Positions 17,079-26,286 are shown, numbered from the stretch's first letter. The stretch: 34,474 nt of DNA from T1Sed10-7 sp047921175 (GCA_047921175.1 JBLRWQ010000032.1:1-34474), one strand, 5' to 3'. Notes: generated by a model not told the origin, from the letters alone. Made by a program: numbers and translations.

Positions 17079-19214
17079 GTGGCCCCCGCCCGTCGCCAGC
17101 TGCTCGTGCAACGGTTGCTCGCCGCTGCGCTGGTGGTGCTCGTGGTGCCGCCGATCGTCGCGCTGGCCTCGGTCGCCGAGGAGCAGCCGATCCGGGCCGG
17201 CGAGCCGGCACCCCGGACGGTCTTCGCCGAGACCGCGGTCCGGGTGACGGATCCGGAGATGACGGAGAACGCGCGTCGCACCGCGTGGGAGAGCGTCGAG
17301 CCGGTGCTCACCCCCGACCGCGAGGCGCAGAGCGGCATCGTCCGTGACGTCCGGGAGGTGTTCGTCTCGACCCGGGAGGTGCGTCGGCCCGCCACCACGG
17401 ACGCCGGCACGCCGGGTCCGGTCCCGCGCGCCGCCACCCAGCGGGCCCAGCTCGCCGTGCTGGAGCCCGATCTGCGCGAGGAGGTCGTCGCCGCCCTCGT
17501 CGCCCTGAGCCCGACGGAGCTGGACGTCGTCGAGCGGGAGACGATCGCGATCGCGCAGGAGCTTGCCCGCCAGCGGGTCGCGGCCGATGACCTCGAGCCC
17601 CTGCTCGCCGACACCCTGCCGATCGAGCTGGCCCTTCGGAACCTGCCCGGTGACTCGGGGGTCGCCATCGTCATCCCCATCATCGAGCAGCACATGCGGC
17701 CGACGGTGGTCGTCGATCCCGACGCGACCTCGGCAGCGCGGGAGCGGGCCGCCGAGAGCGTCGAGGAGATCACCGCCACCTGGTCCGCGGGCGAGGCGAT
17801 CGTGCGCGAGGGCGAGGTCGTCAGCGCGATGGCCGCTCGGGCCGCTGAGCAGCTGGGGCTGTCCGGTGGGGGCTGGTGGCAGGCCTGGCTGGCCGCGAGC
17901 GCCGCCATGCTGCTCGTGGTCGCGGTCGCCGGCATCTACCTGTCCAAGATGCAGCCGATCGTGTGGGTCACGGGCAAGAAGCTGCTCCTGCTCGGCGGGC
18001 TCGTGGTCACCTACGCGGCGATGGTCGTCGGGGTGACCGCGGTCGTCGACGCGACCTCGCCGGGCTGGTTGTTCGCCGTGCCCGCGGGGGCGCTGGCCAT
18101 GCTGGTCGCCCTGCTGGTCCACCCGGTGATCGGCCTGGCGACGATGCTGCCGGCAGCGGTGCTCGTCATGCTCGTGCGCCCCTCGGCGGGTTCGGCCGCC
18201 CTGTTCGCCGCTGCGGCCGTGCTCGTCAGCGTGCCGCTCACCACCGACATCGCGAAACGGTCGGACCTGCGCTCCGCGACGCTCCGGGCCGGACTGTCCT
18301 ACCCGGTGCTGGCCGGGGTGATCGCGCTGGTCTTCGGGCCCGACGAGCTGTTCCTGGTCGCGGTCGCGGCCGGTGCGGTCAACGGCATCGTCTCCGCACT
18401 GGCCGTCCAGGGCGCCCTGCCCTTCCTCGAGTCCCTGTTCCGCCTGCCGACCGTGACCGCGTTGCTCGACCTCGCCGATCGCAACCATCCGCTCCTGCGG
18501 GAACTCGAGACCAAGGCGCTCGGCTCCTACAACCACTCGGTGATGGTGGCGTCGCTGACCGAACGGGCCTGCCGGGAGGTCGGTGCCAACCCGCTGCTGG
18601 GCAGCGTCGCGGGGCTCTACCACGACATCGGCAAGGTCCGGCAGCCGCACTTCTTCATCGAGAACCAGCAGGGCATCGCCAACCCGCACGACGACCTCGA
18701 GCCACGGGTCTCCGCCACCATCATCCAGAACCACATCGTCGACGGGGTGGCGCTCGCGACCGAGCACCGGCTGCCCCCCGAGGTGGTCGACTGCATCGGC
18801 AGCCACCACGGCACGATGGTCGTGAGCTACTTCTACGACAAGGCGGTCCGCGCGGCCGGCGGGGATCGGTCGAAGGTCGACGAGGAGGCGTTCCGCTACC
18901 ACGGCCACAAGCCGCGCAGCAAGGAGGCGGCGCTGCTGGTGCTCGCGGACTGCTCCGAGGCCACCACCCGTGCCATGGCGATGTCGCGCGGCACGCTGCC
19001 CCGCGAGGAGATCGAGGCAACGGTCGACCGGCTGCTCCAGGAACGCATCGACGACGGCCAGTTCGATGACTGCGACCTGACCTTCCGTGAGCTCCAGACC
19101 GCGCGTGACACCATCGTCGAGTCGCTGGTGGGCATCTACCACCCGCGCATCGCCTACCCGGCCAAGCCCGCGGCCGAGACCCCCGCGCGGACCCCTCAGC
19201 CCACCTCGTCCTGA
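17079..19214 (+). CDS. 7TM-HD family phosphohydrolase (PgpH-type cyclic-di-AMP phosphodiesterase)
   Basis: A 711-residue membrane enzyme. After a basic N-terminus and first membrane helix (about 8-29), residues about 30-260 form the extracytoplasmic 7TMR-HDED domain. A cluster of further helices (about 265-450) leads to a cytoplasmic HD domain. HD-domain motifs: YNHSVMVASL (His486), GLYHDIGKVRQPHFFIENQ (His515, Asp516), IIQNHIVDGV, SHHGT and SKEAALLVLADCSEA. These are the PgpH signatures, so hydrolysis of cyclic di-AMP is the expected activity. That nucleotide governs potassium and cell-wall homeostasis. GTG 17079 has GAGG nine bases upstream; ATG 17025, without a good site, would add 18 residues. 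The 3' end overlaps the convergent RAM gene by 19 bases. Confidence 0.9.
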   Translation: MAPARRQLLVQRLLAAALVVLVVPPIVALASVAEEQPIRAGEPAPRTVFAETAVRVTDPEMTENARRTAWESVEPVLTPDREAQSGIVRDVREVFVSTREVRRPATTDAGTPGPVPRAATQRAQLAVLEPDLREEVVAALVALSPTELDVVERETIAIAQELARQRVAADDLEPLLADTLPIELALRNLPGDSGVAIVIPIIEQHMRPTVVVDPDATSAARERAAESVEEITATWSAGEAIVREGEVVSAMAARAAEQLGLSGGGWWQAWLAASAAMLLVVAVAGIYLSKMQPIVWVTGKKLLLLGGLVVTYAAMVVGVTAVVDATSPGWLFAVPAGALAMLVALLVHPVIGLATMLPAAVLVMLVRPSAGSAALFAAAAVLVSVPLTTDIAKRSDLRSATLRAGLSYPVLAGVIALVFGPDELFLVAVAAGAVNGIVSALAVQGALPFLESLFRLPTVTALLDLADRNHPLLRELETKALGSYNHSVMVASLTERACREVGANPLLGSVAGLYHDIGKVRQPHFFIENQQGIANPHDDLEPRVSATIIQNHIVDGVALATEHRLPPEVVDCIGSHHGTMVVSYFYDKAVRAAGGDRSKVDEEAFRYHGHKPRSKEAALLVLADCSEATTRAMAMSRGTLPREEIEATVDRLLQERIDDGQFDDCDLTFRELQTARDTIVESLVGIYHPRIAYPAKPAAETPARTPQPTSS

Positions 19215-19483
19215 CCGATGCTGAAGGCGGCGTCGAGCACGTCCTCGGCGTAGGAGCGGAACGCGATCACCGTCTCCGAGCCCTGGATGCCGGCGACCTT
19301 GCCGATCCCGCCGGTCACGACGTCGGCGAGGGCCTCGTGCTCGGCGACCCGGACCTTGACGATCAGGTCGTAGCGACCGGTCACGGAGTAGACCTCGGTG
19401 ACCCCGTCGAGGTGGCAGAGGGCCTCGGCCACCTCGGGCACGCGGTCGACCTCCACGTCGAGCAGCACGAATGCGGTGATCAT
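19196..19483 (-). CDS. Stand-alone Lrp/AsnC ligand-binding (RAM) domain protein
   Basis: A 95-residue protein consisting only of the RAM fold of Lrp/AsnC regulators: MITAFVLLDVEVDRVPEVAEAL, VTEVYSVTGRYDLIVKVRV and a final VIAFRSYAEDVL. There is no helix-turn-helix. Such proteins form ring-like dimers/octamers, bind amino acids, and may modulate full-length regulators. ATG 19483 is preceded by AGGAGG with a five-base spacer. TACGCT at 19517-19522 is a candidate -10. Confidence 0.88.
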   Translation of the reverse strand: MITAFVLLDVEVDRVPEVAEALCHLDGVTEVYSVTGRYDLIVKVRVAEHEALADVVTGGIGKVAGIQGSETVIAFRSYAEDVLDAAFSIGQDEVG

Positions 19484-19516
19484 CACGACCTCCTACGTCC
19501 GGGCCCGGAGCGTCCC

Positions 19517-19522
19517 AGCGTA
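19517..19522 (-). promoter_or_regulatory. -10-like TACGCT for the RAM-domain gene
   Basis: Minus-strand TACGCT, 33 nt before ATG 19483. Its first two positions are the same base pairs as the TA of the opposite TAGTGT element. Confidence 0.4.
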
Positions 19523-19526
19523 GTGT
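19521..19526 (+). promoter_or_regulatory. -10-like TAGTGT for the alkyltransferase-like gene, leaderless spacing
   Basis: TAGTGT ends seven bases before GTG 19534. It overlaps the divergent TACGCT element, so the two promoters probably exclude one another. Confidence 0.38.
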
Positions 19527-19533
19527 CTGGTGC

Positions 19534-19875
19534 GTGGTGGCCGGCCGGATCGGGGAGGCGTCGGTGTCCGCTCCGTCCAGCTTCGCCGTCCGTGTCCGCA
19601 GGGTCGTCGCGGCGATCCCGGCCGGCGCCGTCCTCACCTACGGCGAGGTTGCGGCGGAGGCGGGGGCGCCAGGCGCCGCCCGCGCGGTCGGACGGGTGCT
19701 CGCCGAGGACGCGGAGCCCCTGCCGTGGTGGCGGGTGGTCACGGCGGGCGGCCGGCTCGTGCCCGGGCTCGAGCAGGAACACGCGGCGCGGCTCGGCGCT
19801 GAGGGTGTGACCTGCCGCGACGGGCGGGTCGTGTGGGGGGCCGACCGGCCCGCGTACCGTCCGCGGTCGCCTTGA
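19534..19875 (+). CDS. Alkyltransferase-like (ATL) / MGMT DNA-binding-domain protein
   Basis: A 113-residue protein matching the C-terminal domain of O6-methylguanine-DNA methyltransferase: VRRVVAAIPAGAVLTYGEVAAEAG, AARAVGRVLAED and LPWWRVVTAGG. The alkyl-accepting cysteine of the PCHRV motif is replaced, here reading PWWRV (Trp65, Trp66). ATL proteins lack methyl transfer, bind O6-alkylguanine, flip it out and recruit nucleotide-excision repair. GTG 19534 fits the leaderless promoter; GTG 19564 has GGGGAGG five bases upstream and would give 103 residues, closer to the minimal domain. The choice is open. Confidence 0.87.
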   Translation: MVAGRIGEASVSAPSSFAVRVRRVVAAIPAGAVLTYGEVAAEAGAPGAARAVGRVLAEDAEPLPWWRVVTAGGRLVPGLEQEHAARLGAEGVTCRDGRVVWGADRPAYRPRSP

Positions 19876-20183
19876 CCCGGCGTCACGGCGGGCTGTACGT
19901 GCGCTCAGCGCACGTACAGATGGTCCGTGGACGCGTCAGCGGGCATCGTGCGTTGGTCTGGTTACCGCGCGGATGCTGTCCGCATCCCTTCCAGATGCCC
20001 CGCCCGACGGTCTCCCGCACCCGGAACGACCCCGGCGGCCCCGCCCGAAGGTCGGCACCGACGCCCTTCCGGCTCCGAACACCATGTGCGAAGGTCGCAA
20101 CGTCGCCACCTCGCCCCGCCCGCACCGCCCGCCGCTGCGCGTCCGCAGTCCGGCCACCGACTCCCCCGTGAGGAGGACGCCTG
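19876..20183. other. 308-bp gene-free interval upstream of the first sigma gene
   Basis: The longest non-coding interval in the window. It holds the 27-bp inverted repeat at 19893-19919, a smaller inverted repeat GGATGC/GCATCC (19971-19976 and 19982-19987, five-base loop), and the strong AGGAGG (20171-20176) of the sigma gene. I find no credible small gene, no tRNA and no clear TANNNT promoter in it. A structured 5' leader for the sigma gene is possible. Confidence 0.5.
19893..19919. repeat. Perfect 12-bp inverted repeat with 3-base centre (hairpin or operator)
   Basis: CTGTACGTGCGC (19893-19904) and GCGCACGTACAG (19908-19919) are exact inverted complements around TCA. It begins 17 bases after the ATL stop. 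As RNA it would form a very stable hairpin, but no T-tract follows, so it is either a U-less terminator or a binding site for a dimeric regulator. Confidence 0.8.
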
Positions 20184-21344
20184 GTGAACGCCACCGAGCT
20201 CCCAACCGCAGAGGTCGCCGTCGAGGAACTCCTCGAACGGTCCTCGGAACGTGGCTACGTCCTGCTCTCCGAGCTGCAGGACCTCCACATGCCGGAGATC
20301 CACGGGGACACCTGGGTCGACGACGCGATCGTCACCGCCACCGACCAGGGTGTGCAGGTCATCGACGACGTCGCGGACGACGTGCCGGAGGAGGTCGGGG
20401 ACGCATCGGCCGCGCTGACCACCGACCTGGTGCGCCAGTACCTCAACGACGCGGGACGCCACGCCCTGCTGACCAAGGAGGACGAGGCGGACCTGGCCAA
20501 GCGCTACCAGGCCGGGCTGTCCGCGGACGTGTTCCTCAAGGAGCAGGCCGGCCAGCTGACCCGGTCCCGCAAGGCCCGGCTGCGCCAGATCTCCCGGGAC
20601 GGCGAGCGCGCCAAGGAGCGCATGGTCCAGGCCAACCTGCGGCTCGTGGTGCCCCAGGCGCGCAAGTTCTCCGGACGGGACCTCGACTTCATCGAGCTGA
20701 TCCAGGAGGGCAACCTCGGCCTCCTGCGTGCGGTGGAGAAGTTCGACCACACCAAGGGCTACAAGTTCTCGACCTACGCGGTCTGGTGGATCCGGCAGGC
20801 GTTGCAGCGCGGCGTGGCCAGCAAGGGGCGCACCATCCGGGTCCCCGCGCACGTGTGGGAGCTGTACGGGAAGCTGCGCGCCGCCGAGCTGCGCCTGCGC
20901 CAGCAGAAGGGTGGTGACCCCACCGAGGACGAGGTCGCGGAGGAGGTCGGGCTGACCGTCGACCGGGTCCGCGAGGTCCGCGACGCGATGCAGGAGCTCG
21001 TCAGCCTCGATCGTCCGATCGGGGAGGACGGCGACGCCACGATGGGCGACCTCATCGCCGACGCGCACCAGCTCGACCCCGCGGACACCGCGCTCGAGGG
21101 CGACGCGTTGAGCCAGATCGATGCGGCGCTCAAGGCGCTCGACGACCGCGAGCGCATCATCCTGGTGCTGCGCTTCGGCCTCGGTGGTCAGGAACCGCAG
21201 ACGCTCGAGGAGATCGGCGCGCACTTCGGGCTGACCCGGGAGCGCATCCGCCAGATGCAGAACCGCGCCCTCGCGAAGCTGCGCCACCCGTCGCGTGCGC
21301 ACAACCTGTCCGGCCTGCTCGACGTGCTCGACCGGGCCGCCTGA
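20184..21344 (+). CDS. Sigma-70 family RNA polymerase sigma factor, copy 1 (with region 1.1)
   Basis: A 386-residue sigma factor. Region 1.1 (about 14-64) resembles that of primary sigma factors (SSERGYVLLSELQDL, then DQGVQVIDD). Then follow region 1.2 (about 82-115), region 2 (147-220: GNLGLLRAVEKFDHTKGYKFSTY, WWIRQ), region 3 (225-300: GEDGDATMGDLI) and region 4 (312-386: TLEEIGAHFGLTRERIRQMQ, KLRHPSR). It is the most divergent of the three copies. ANLRLVVPQARKF replaces the usual S-[IVL]-A-[RK], NDAGR replaces N.IGR, RQMQN replaces RQIE, and Gln208 stands where E. coli sigma-70 has Thr440. The DNA-contacting R-E-R-I-R-Q of region 4.2 is intact. GTG 20184 follows AGGAGG by seven bases. It precedes a GC-rich hairpin and the YibE/F gene. 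Confidence 0.92.
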   Translation: MNATELPTAEVAVEELLERSSERGYVLLSELQDLHMPEIHGDTWVDDAIVTATDQGVQVIDDVADDVPEEVGDASAALTTDLVRQYLNDAGRHALLTKEDEADLAKRYQAGLSADVFLKEQAGQLTRSRKARLRQISRDGERAKERMVQANLRLVVPQARKFSGRDLDFIELIQEGNLGLLRAVEKFDHTKGYKFSTYAVWWIRQALQRGVASKGRTIRVPAHVWELYGKLRAAELRLRQQKGGDPTEDEVAEEVGLTVDRVREVRDAMQELVSLDRPIGEDGDATMGDLIADAHQLDPADTALEGDALSQIDAALKALDDRERIILVLRFGLGGQEPQTLEEIGAHFGLTRERIRQMQNRALAKLRHPSRAHNLSGLLDVLDRAA

Positions 21345-21390
21345 CCCGACCCTCCCGGCGAGGTCCGTCCCCCGGACGGCCCGCCTGACC

Positions 21391-21435
21391 CACCCGGCCC
21401 CGGCCCGCGACCCCCCGCGCGGCCGGGGCCGGGTG
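21391..21435 (+). terminator. Strong GC hairpin after sigma copy 1 (terminator-like, no U tract)
   Basis: CACCCGGCCCCGGCC (21391-21405) is the exact inverted complement of GGCCGGGGCCGGGTG (21421-21435), a 15-bp perfect stem. The 15-base loop itself contains a CGCG/CGCG pair. It starts 46 bases after the sigma stop and before the YibE/F promoter. No T run follows. Confidence 0.6.
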
Positions 21436-21481
21436 CGTCCCGGGTCGTCCGGTGCGCGACCGGGTCGGGGACGCGGGCCCG

Positions 21482-21487
21482 TAGCAT
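21482..21487 (+). promoter_or_regulatory. -10-like TAGCAT upstream of the YibE/F gene
   Basis: TAGCAT, 33 nt before ATG 21521, with AGGAG (21509-21513) in between. The best -10 match of the set. Confidence 0.42.
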
Positions 21488-21520
21488 CGCGACGCAGCCC
21501 GCCCGTGCAGGAGCCTCGCC

Positions 21521-22882
21521 ATGCCCAGCGGTCCGCTGACCCATCGCCACCTCCTGGTGGTGGTCGTCGTGCTCGCGGTCGCCACCGTCGCCGGCCTCGT
21601 GGCGCTCTGGCCCCCCCTCACCGACGACAGCGAACCGCTCGAGCCGCTGGTGACCGGCGAGCTGGTCGCCGTCGAGGTCGTCCCGGGTGAGCCGGACGAG
21701 TTCCTCGGCCTGTCCGGGGACACCGCCCTCCTCGAGGTCGCGGTGCTCGACGGGCCCGATGCCGGCACCACGCTCGAGCTCGAGGTGACCACCGACGGCT
21801 TCCCGGAGCTGCGCGTGGGCGACCGGGTCCTCATGGACCGTCTGACCGACGTCGATGGCGAGCTCCGGTACTTCATCACCGACCTCGACCGTCTCCCCGC
21901 GCTGCTGTGGCTGGTCGGGCTGTTCGTCGTGGTGGTGCTGGCGGTGTCCCGCTGGCACGGCCTGCGGTCGCTGCTCGGCCTCGCCCTCTCGCTCGCGATC
22001 GTGGTCCGGTTCGTGGTGCCCGCGATCATCGCCGGCACCTCGCCGCCGCTGGTCGCCATGGTCGGGGCGATGGCGGTCATGCTCGTCACCCTCTACCTCG
22101 TCCATGGCGTCAACGAGATGACCACCTCGGCCATCATCGGGACCGCCGGGGCGCTCGTCCTGACGATCGGGTTGGGATCGCTGTTCATCGACCGTGGGCG
22201 CATCACGGGGTTCGCCAGCGATGACGCCGTGTTCGCCCGGTTCGCCGTCGACGGCCTCGACCTGCAGGGCCTCGTGCTGGCCGGGCTGATCATCGCGGCA
22301 CTCGGGGTGCTCGACGACGTCACCATCAGCCAGGCCTCCACGGTGTTCGCGCTGCACGACACGGACCGCACCCAGACGTGGCCGGCCCTGTTCGGGCGGG
22401 CCATGCAGGTCGGTCGCGACCACATCGCCTCGGTGGTCAACACCCTGTTCCTGGCCTACACCGGCGCCTCGATCGCGCTGCTGCTGCTGTTCACCACCGG
22501 CGGGGTGCCGACCCGGGAGCTGCTCAACTCCGAGCTGCTCGCGGAGGAGATCGTCAAGACCGTCGTCGGCTCCCTCGGGTTGATCGCCGCGGTCCCGCTC
22601 ACCACGGCGCTGGCGGCGACCATCGCGATCAGCCGCGGCCCGGACGCACCACCGCTGCGGCGGGCCCACCAGCACGGCCCCGCCGTGCCGCCCGTCTCGG
22701 CCGCAGCCACGAACGCTGCGGCGGCCCCGGGCTCCGAGCCAGCCGCGCCGCGCCGCCCGACGGCCGCCGAGGACGACGCGGCCCGGGACCAGCGGGCCGC
22801 GGAGGCCTGGCAGCGGTACCTCGAACGGCACGACCGTGCGCGCCGCGACGCTGACGAGGGCGGCGGTCCGGACCCGCGCTGA
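21521..22882 (+). CDS. YibE/F family membrane protein
   Basis: A 453-residue integral membrane protein. One N-terminal helix (about 11-30) precedes an extracytoplasmic beta-rich domain (about 45-120: VTGELVAVEVVPG, VGDRVLMDRL). A block of about seven to eight hydrophobic segments follows (about 127-370), containing the conserved DDVTISQASTVFAL and NTLFLAYTGASIALLLLF. The last 80 residues are Ala/Arg/Asp-rich and cytoplasmic. YibE/F proteins are widespread in Gram-positives and of unknown function; a transport role is suspected for some. It lies between two sigma-factor genes, with AGGAG seven bases before the ATG and its own promoter. Confidence 0.88.
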   Translation: MPSGPLTHRHLLVVVVVLAVATVAGLVALWPPLTDDSEPLEPLVTGELVAVEVVPGEPDEFLGLSGDTALLEVAVLDGPDAGTTLELEVTTDGFPELRVGDRVLMDRLTDVDGELRYFITDLDRLPALLWLVGLFVVVVLAVSRWHGLRSLLGLALSLAIVVRFVVPAIIAGTSPPLVAMVGAMAVMLVTLYLVHGVNEMTTSAIIGTAGALVLTIGLGSLFIDRGRITGFASDDAVFARFAVDGLDLQGLVLAGLIIAALGVLDDVTISQASTVFALHDTDRTQTWPALFGRAMQVGRDHIASVVNTLFLAYTGASIALLLLFTTGGVPTRELLNSELLAEEIVKTVVGSLGLIAAVPLTTALAATIAISRGPDAPPLRRAHQHGPAVPPVSAAATNAAAAPGSEPAAPRRPTAAEDDAARDQRAAEAWQRYLERHDRARRDADEGGGPDPR

Positions 22883-22911
22883 CGGGTCGGCTCCGGACGC
22901 GTACCCTCACG

Positions 22912-22917
22912 GGCTGC
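22912..22917 (+). promoter_or_regulatory. -10-like TACCCT upstream of sigma copy 2
   Basis: TACCCT, 91 nt before GTG 23009, in the 126-bp spacer after the YibE/F gene. Confidence 0.3.
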
Positions 22918-23008
22918 GCCACGGCCGGACGTCGACCGACGACCACGGGATGTCCCGCACCTGGTGGCTGCCGCCCCTAGCCGAGCCCGGACCTGAGGGA
23001 CCCCCCAC

Positions 23009-24141
<1,133 letters not shown>

Positions 24142-24145
<4 letters not shown>

Positions 24146-25728
24146 GCCGGGTCCGAGGGCTCGCGGCGCTGCTGGCCGCGGCGCTGCTGCTCGGCTGCGC
24201 CGCCACGCCGACAGCTGAGGAGCTGGTGGCACCGGACCCGGGCCCACCGGTGGTCGAGCATGACGAGGACGCCGTTCCCCCGACCCCCCGCGCCGGTGCC
24301 GGGTCGACCGGGGACGACGCGACCGGCGATCCCGACGGGCCGGCAGACGAGGCCGACGACGCCCCCACCGCCGTCGTGGACCCCGGACCCCCGCCGCCAC
24401 CGGCCACGCGACCCGCGCTCCAGGCCGCCGCCGAGGTCCTGCTCGCCGACCTGCTCGACCAGCGCCAGGGCGAGCAGGTGGCGGTGTACGTCGTCGACGA
24501 GCACGGCCGGGAGCTCGTGGCCCACGACGCCGACGTGCCGGTGCTGCCGGCCTCGACCATGAAGACCGTCACCGCCGCTGCGGCGCTGGTCACCTTCGGT
24601 CCGGCGCACCGGTTCACCACCCGGGTCGAGACCACGGCGCCGATCGGCCCCGACGGGGTCCTGCGCGGGGACCTGGTGCTGGTCGGCACCGGTGACCCGG
24701 TGCTCGCCACCCCCGAGTACGAGCGGTGGATCTACCCGGCCCGCCCCCGGACGCCCGTCGAGGCGCTCGCCGACCAGGTGGTCGCGGCGGGGCTGACCCG
24801 GCTGGAGGGTGATGTCGTCGGGGTGGCCGAAGGCTTCGACGGGCCGGAGCGGGCGGCCGGCTGGCCGGAGAGCTACTTCTGGAGCTTCGATGCCCGCTGG
24901 GCGGACGGGCTCGCCCTCGATGCCGGGCTGCACACGATCGTGAGCCACCCCGACCCCGACGACGGCGACGACCGGCCCGACGACGGCGACGCCGAGGTCG
25001 ACGCGCCCGACGACGCCACCGACGCGCCACCCCCGGGTCCCCCCGACGTCCGCATCGACCACACGCCCGAGCCCGCCCTGCACGCCACCCGTGAGCTGAT
25101 CCGGCTGCTCGAGGAGCGCGACGTCGAGGTGGTCGGTGCGGGCCGGATCGACCCCCCGCCGGCACCGACCGTCGGGCGGTTGGCGCGGGTCGAGAGCCCG
25201 CCGCTCGAGGAGATCCTGCGCTTCGCGGTCCGGCGCAGCGACAACCCGATCAGCGACAACCTGTTCCGCACGGTCGGCCGGGCGCGCACCGGGGTCGGGT
25301 CCTTCGCGGCCGGGGAGCGGGCGCACCTGCAGGTGCTCGAGCAGCTCGGGCTGGACACTACCGGGCTGGCGTTCGCGGACGGCTCGGGGTTGAGCCGCGA
25401 CGACCAGCTGACCGCCCGGCTGCTGGTCGACCTCGACCGCACCATGCGTGCGACCCGCTACGCCGCGACCTGGCACGACATCATGGCGTCGATGGGGGAG
25501 ACCGGGACCCTGCGCTCGCGTCTGGTCGGCACCGTCGCGGCCGGGCGCTTCGTCGGCAAGACCGGCAGCCTCAACGACGTGCAGTCGCTGAGCGGCACCG
25601 TCACCGGGCCGTCGGGCCGCGCCTACCACCTGGCCGTGATCGCGAACGCCGACGGCCAGGCGCGCTGGCTGTCCCGCGTCTTCGTCGACGAGCTGATCGT
25701 CCTGCTCGTCCGCGACCTCGACGGCTGA
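24142..25728 (+). CDS. dacB: D-alanyl-D-alanine carboxypeptidase/endopeptidase, PBP4 (DacB) type, predicted lipoprotein
   Basis: A 528-residue class-C penicillin-binding protein. A lipoprotein signal ends in LLLGC (Cys19), followed by an acidic, proline-rich linker (about 20-90). The catalytic triad of motifs is complete: SxxK as STMK (Ser138, Lys141), SxN as SDN (366-368) and KTG (473-475). It trims or cleaves peptide cross-links in peptidoglycan outside the membrane. Odd feature: an Asp/Pro-rich insertion at about 268-300 (DPDDGDDRPDDGD). It starts inside the stop codon of sigma copy 2, implying matched expression. It ends 36 bases from the convergent MarR gene. Confidence 0.92.
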
Positions 25729-25764
25729 GGTGCCGGTGGGGCCGCCCCGCCCGGTGCTGCCGCG

Positions 25765-26286
25765 TCAGCTCTGCGTCGGCGGCGCGTCGGTGTCCTCGAG
25801 CGTGAGCAGCAACGCCCGCAGGGCGCCCTCGAGCTCGGTGCGACGCGGGTCGTCGAGGGCGGCCAGCATCTGGGAGAGCTGGGCGGTGTAGTCGTCCATG
25901 ACCCGGTCGACCGCCTCGAGGCCCGTGCCGGTCAGCGCGACCTCCACCTGCCGTCGATCGTGCTCGGCCCGCGACCGGGTCACGTAGCCGAGCTCCTCGA
26001 GCCGATCGACGCGGTGGGTCATCGCGGCCGAGGACAGCAGCAGGCTGCGGTACAGCTCGGTCGGGGTCAGCGTGTGTGGGGGACCGGCGCGCCGGAGCGC
26101 GGCGAGGACGTTGGTCTCCCCGATCGTGAGCCCGTGCGCGGCGACCACCGACCGGGTCCGGTGGTCGAGGTAGCGCTGGAGCCGGATGATCCGTGCCGTG
26201 ATCGCCAGCCCGCCGACGTCGAGGGCCGGCCGTTCCCGCGCCCACTGGGCCAGCAGGTCGTCGACGTGATCGTGGCGGTCGTCCAT
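25765..26286 (-). CDS. MarR-family transcriptional regulator
   Basis: A 173-residue winged-helix regulator. The DNA-binding core lies at about 45-115: GLTIGETNVLAALRRAG, then LTPTELYRSLLLSSAAMTHRVDRLEELGYVTRSR, then a wing with AEHDRRQVEVALTGTG. The surrounding helices form the dimer interface. It presumably represses itself or neighbours; a ligand cannot be guessed. ATG 26286 lies nine bases after TAGCCT with no ribosome-binding site, so the mRNA is probably leaderless. It is downstream of, and on the same strand as, the exonuclease gene, 28 bases away. Confidence 0.9.
   Translation of the reverse strand: MDDRHDHVDDLLAQWARERPALDVGGLAITARIIRLQRYLDHRTRSVVAAHGLTIGETNVLAALRRAGPPHTLTPTELYRSLLLSSAAMTHRVDRLEELGYVTRSRAEHDRRQVEVALTGTGLEAVDRVMDDYTAQLSQMLAALDDPRRTELEGALRALLLTLEDTDAPPTQS

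Noticed and set aside
16842..19637. Long minus-strand frame extending coaA upstream to 19637
   Set aside because: The extension is antisense to the HD phosphodiesterase and is low-complexity; coaA has a proper length and a GAGG site at GTG 16838.
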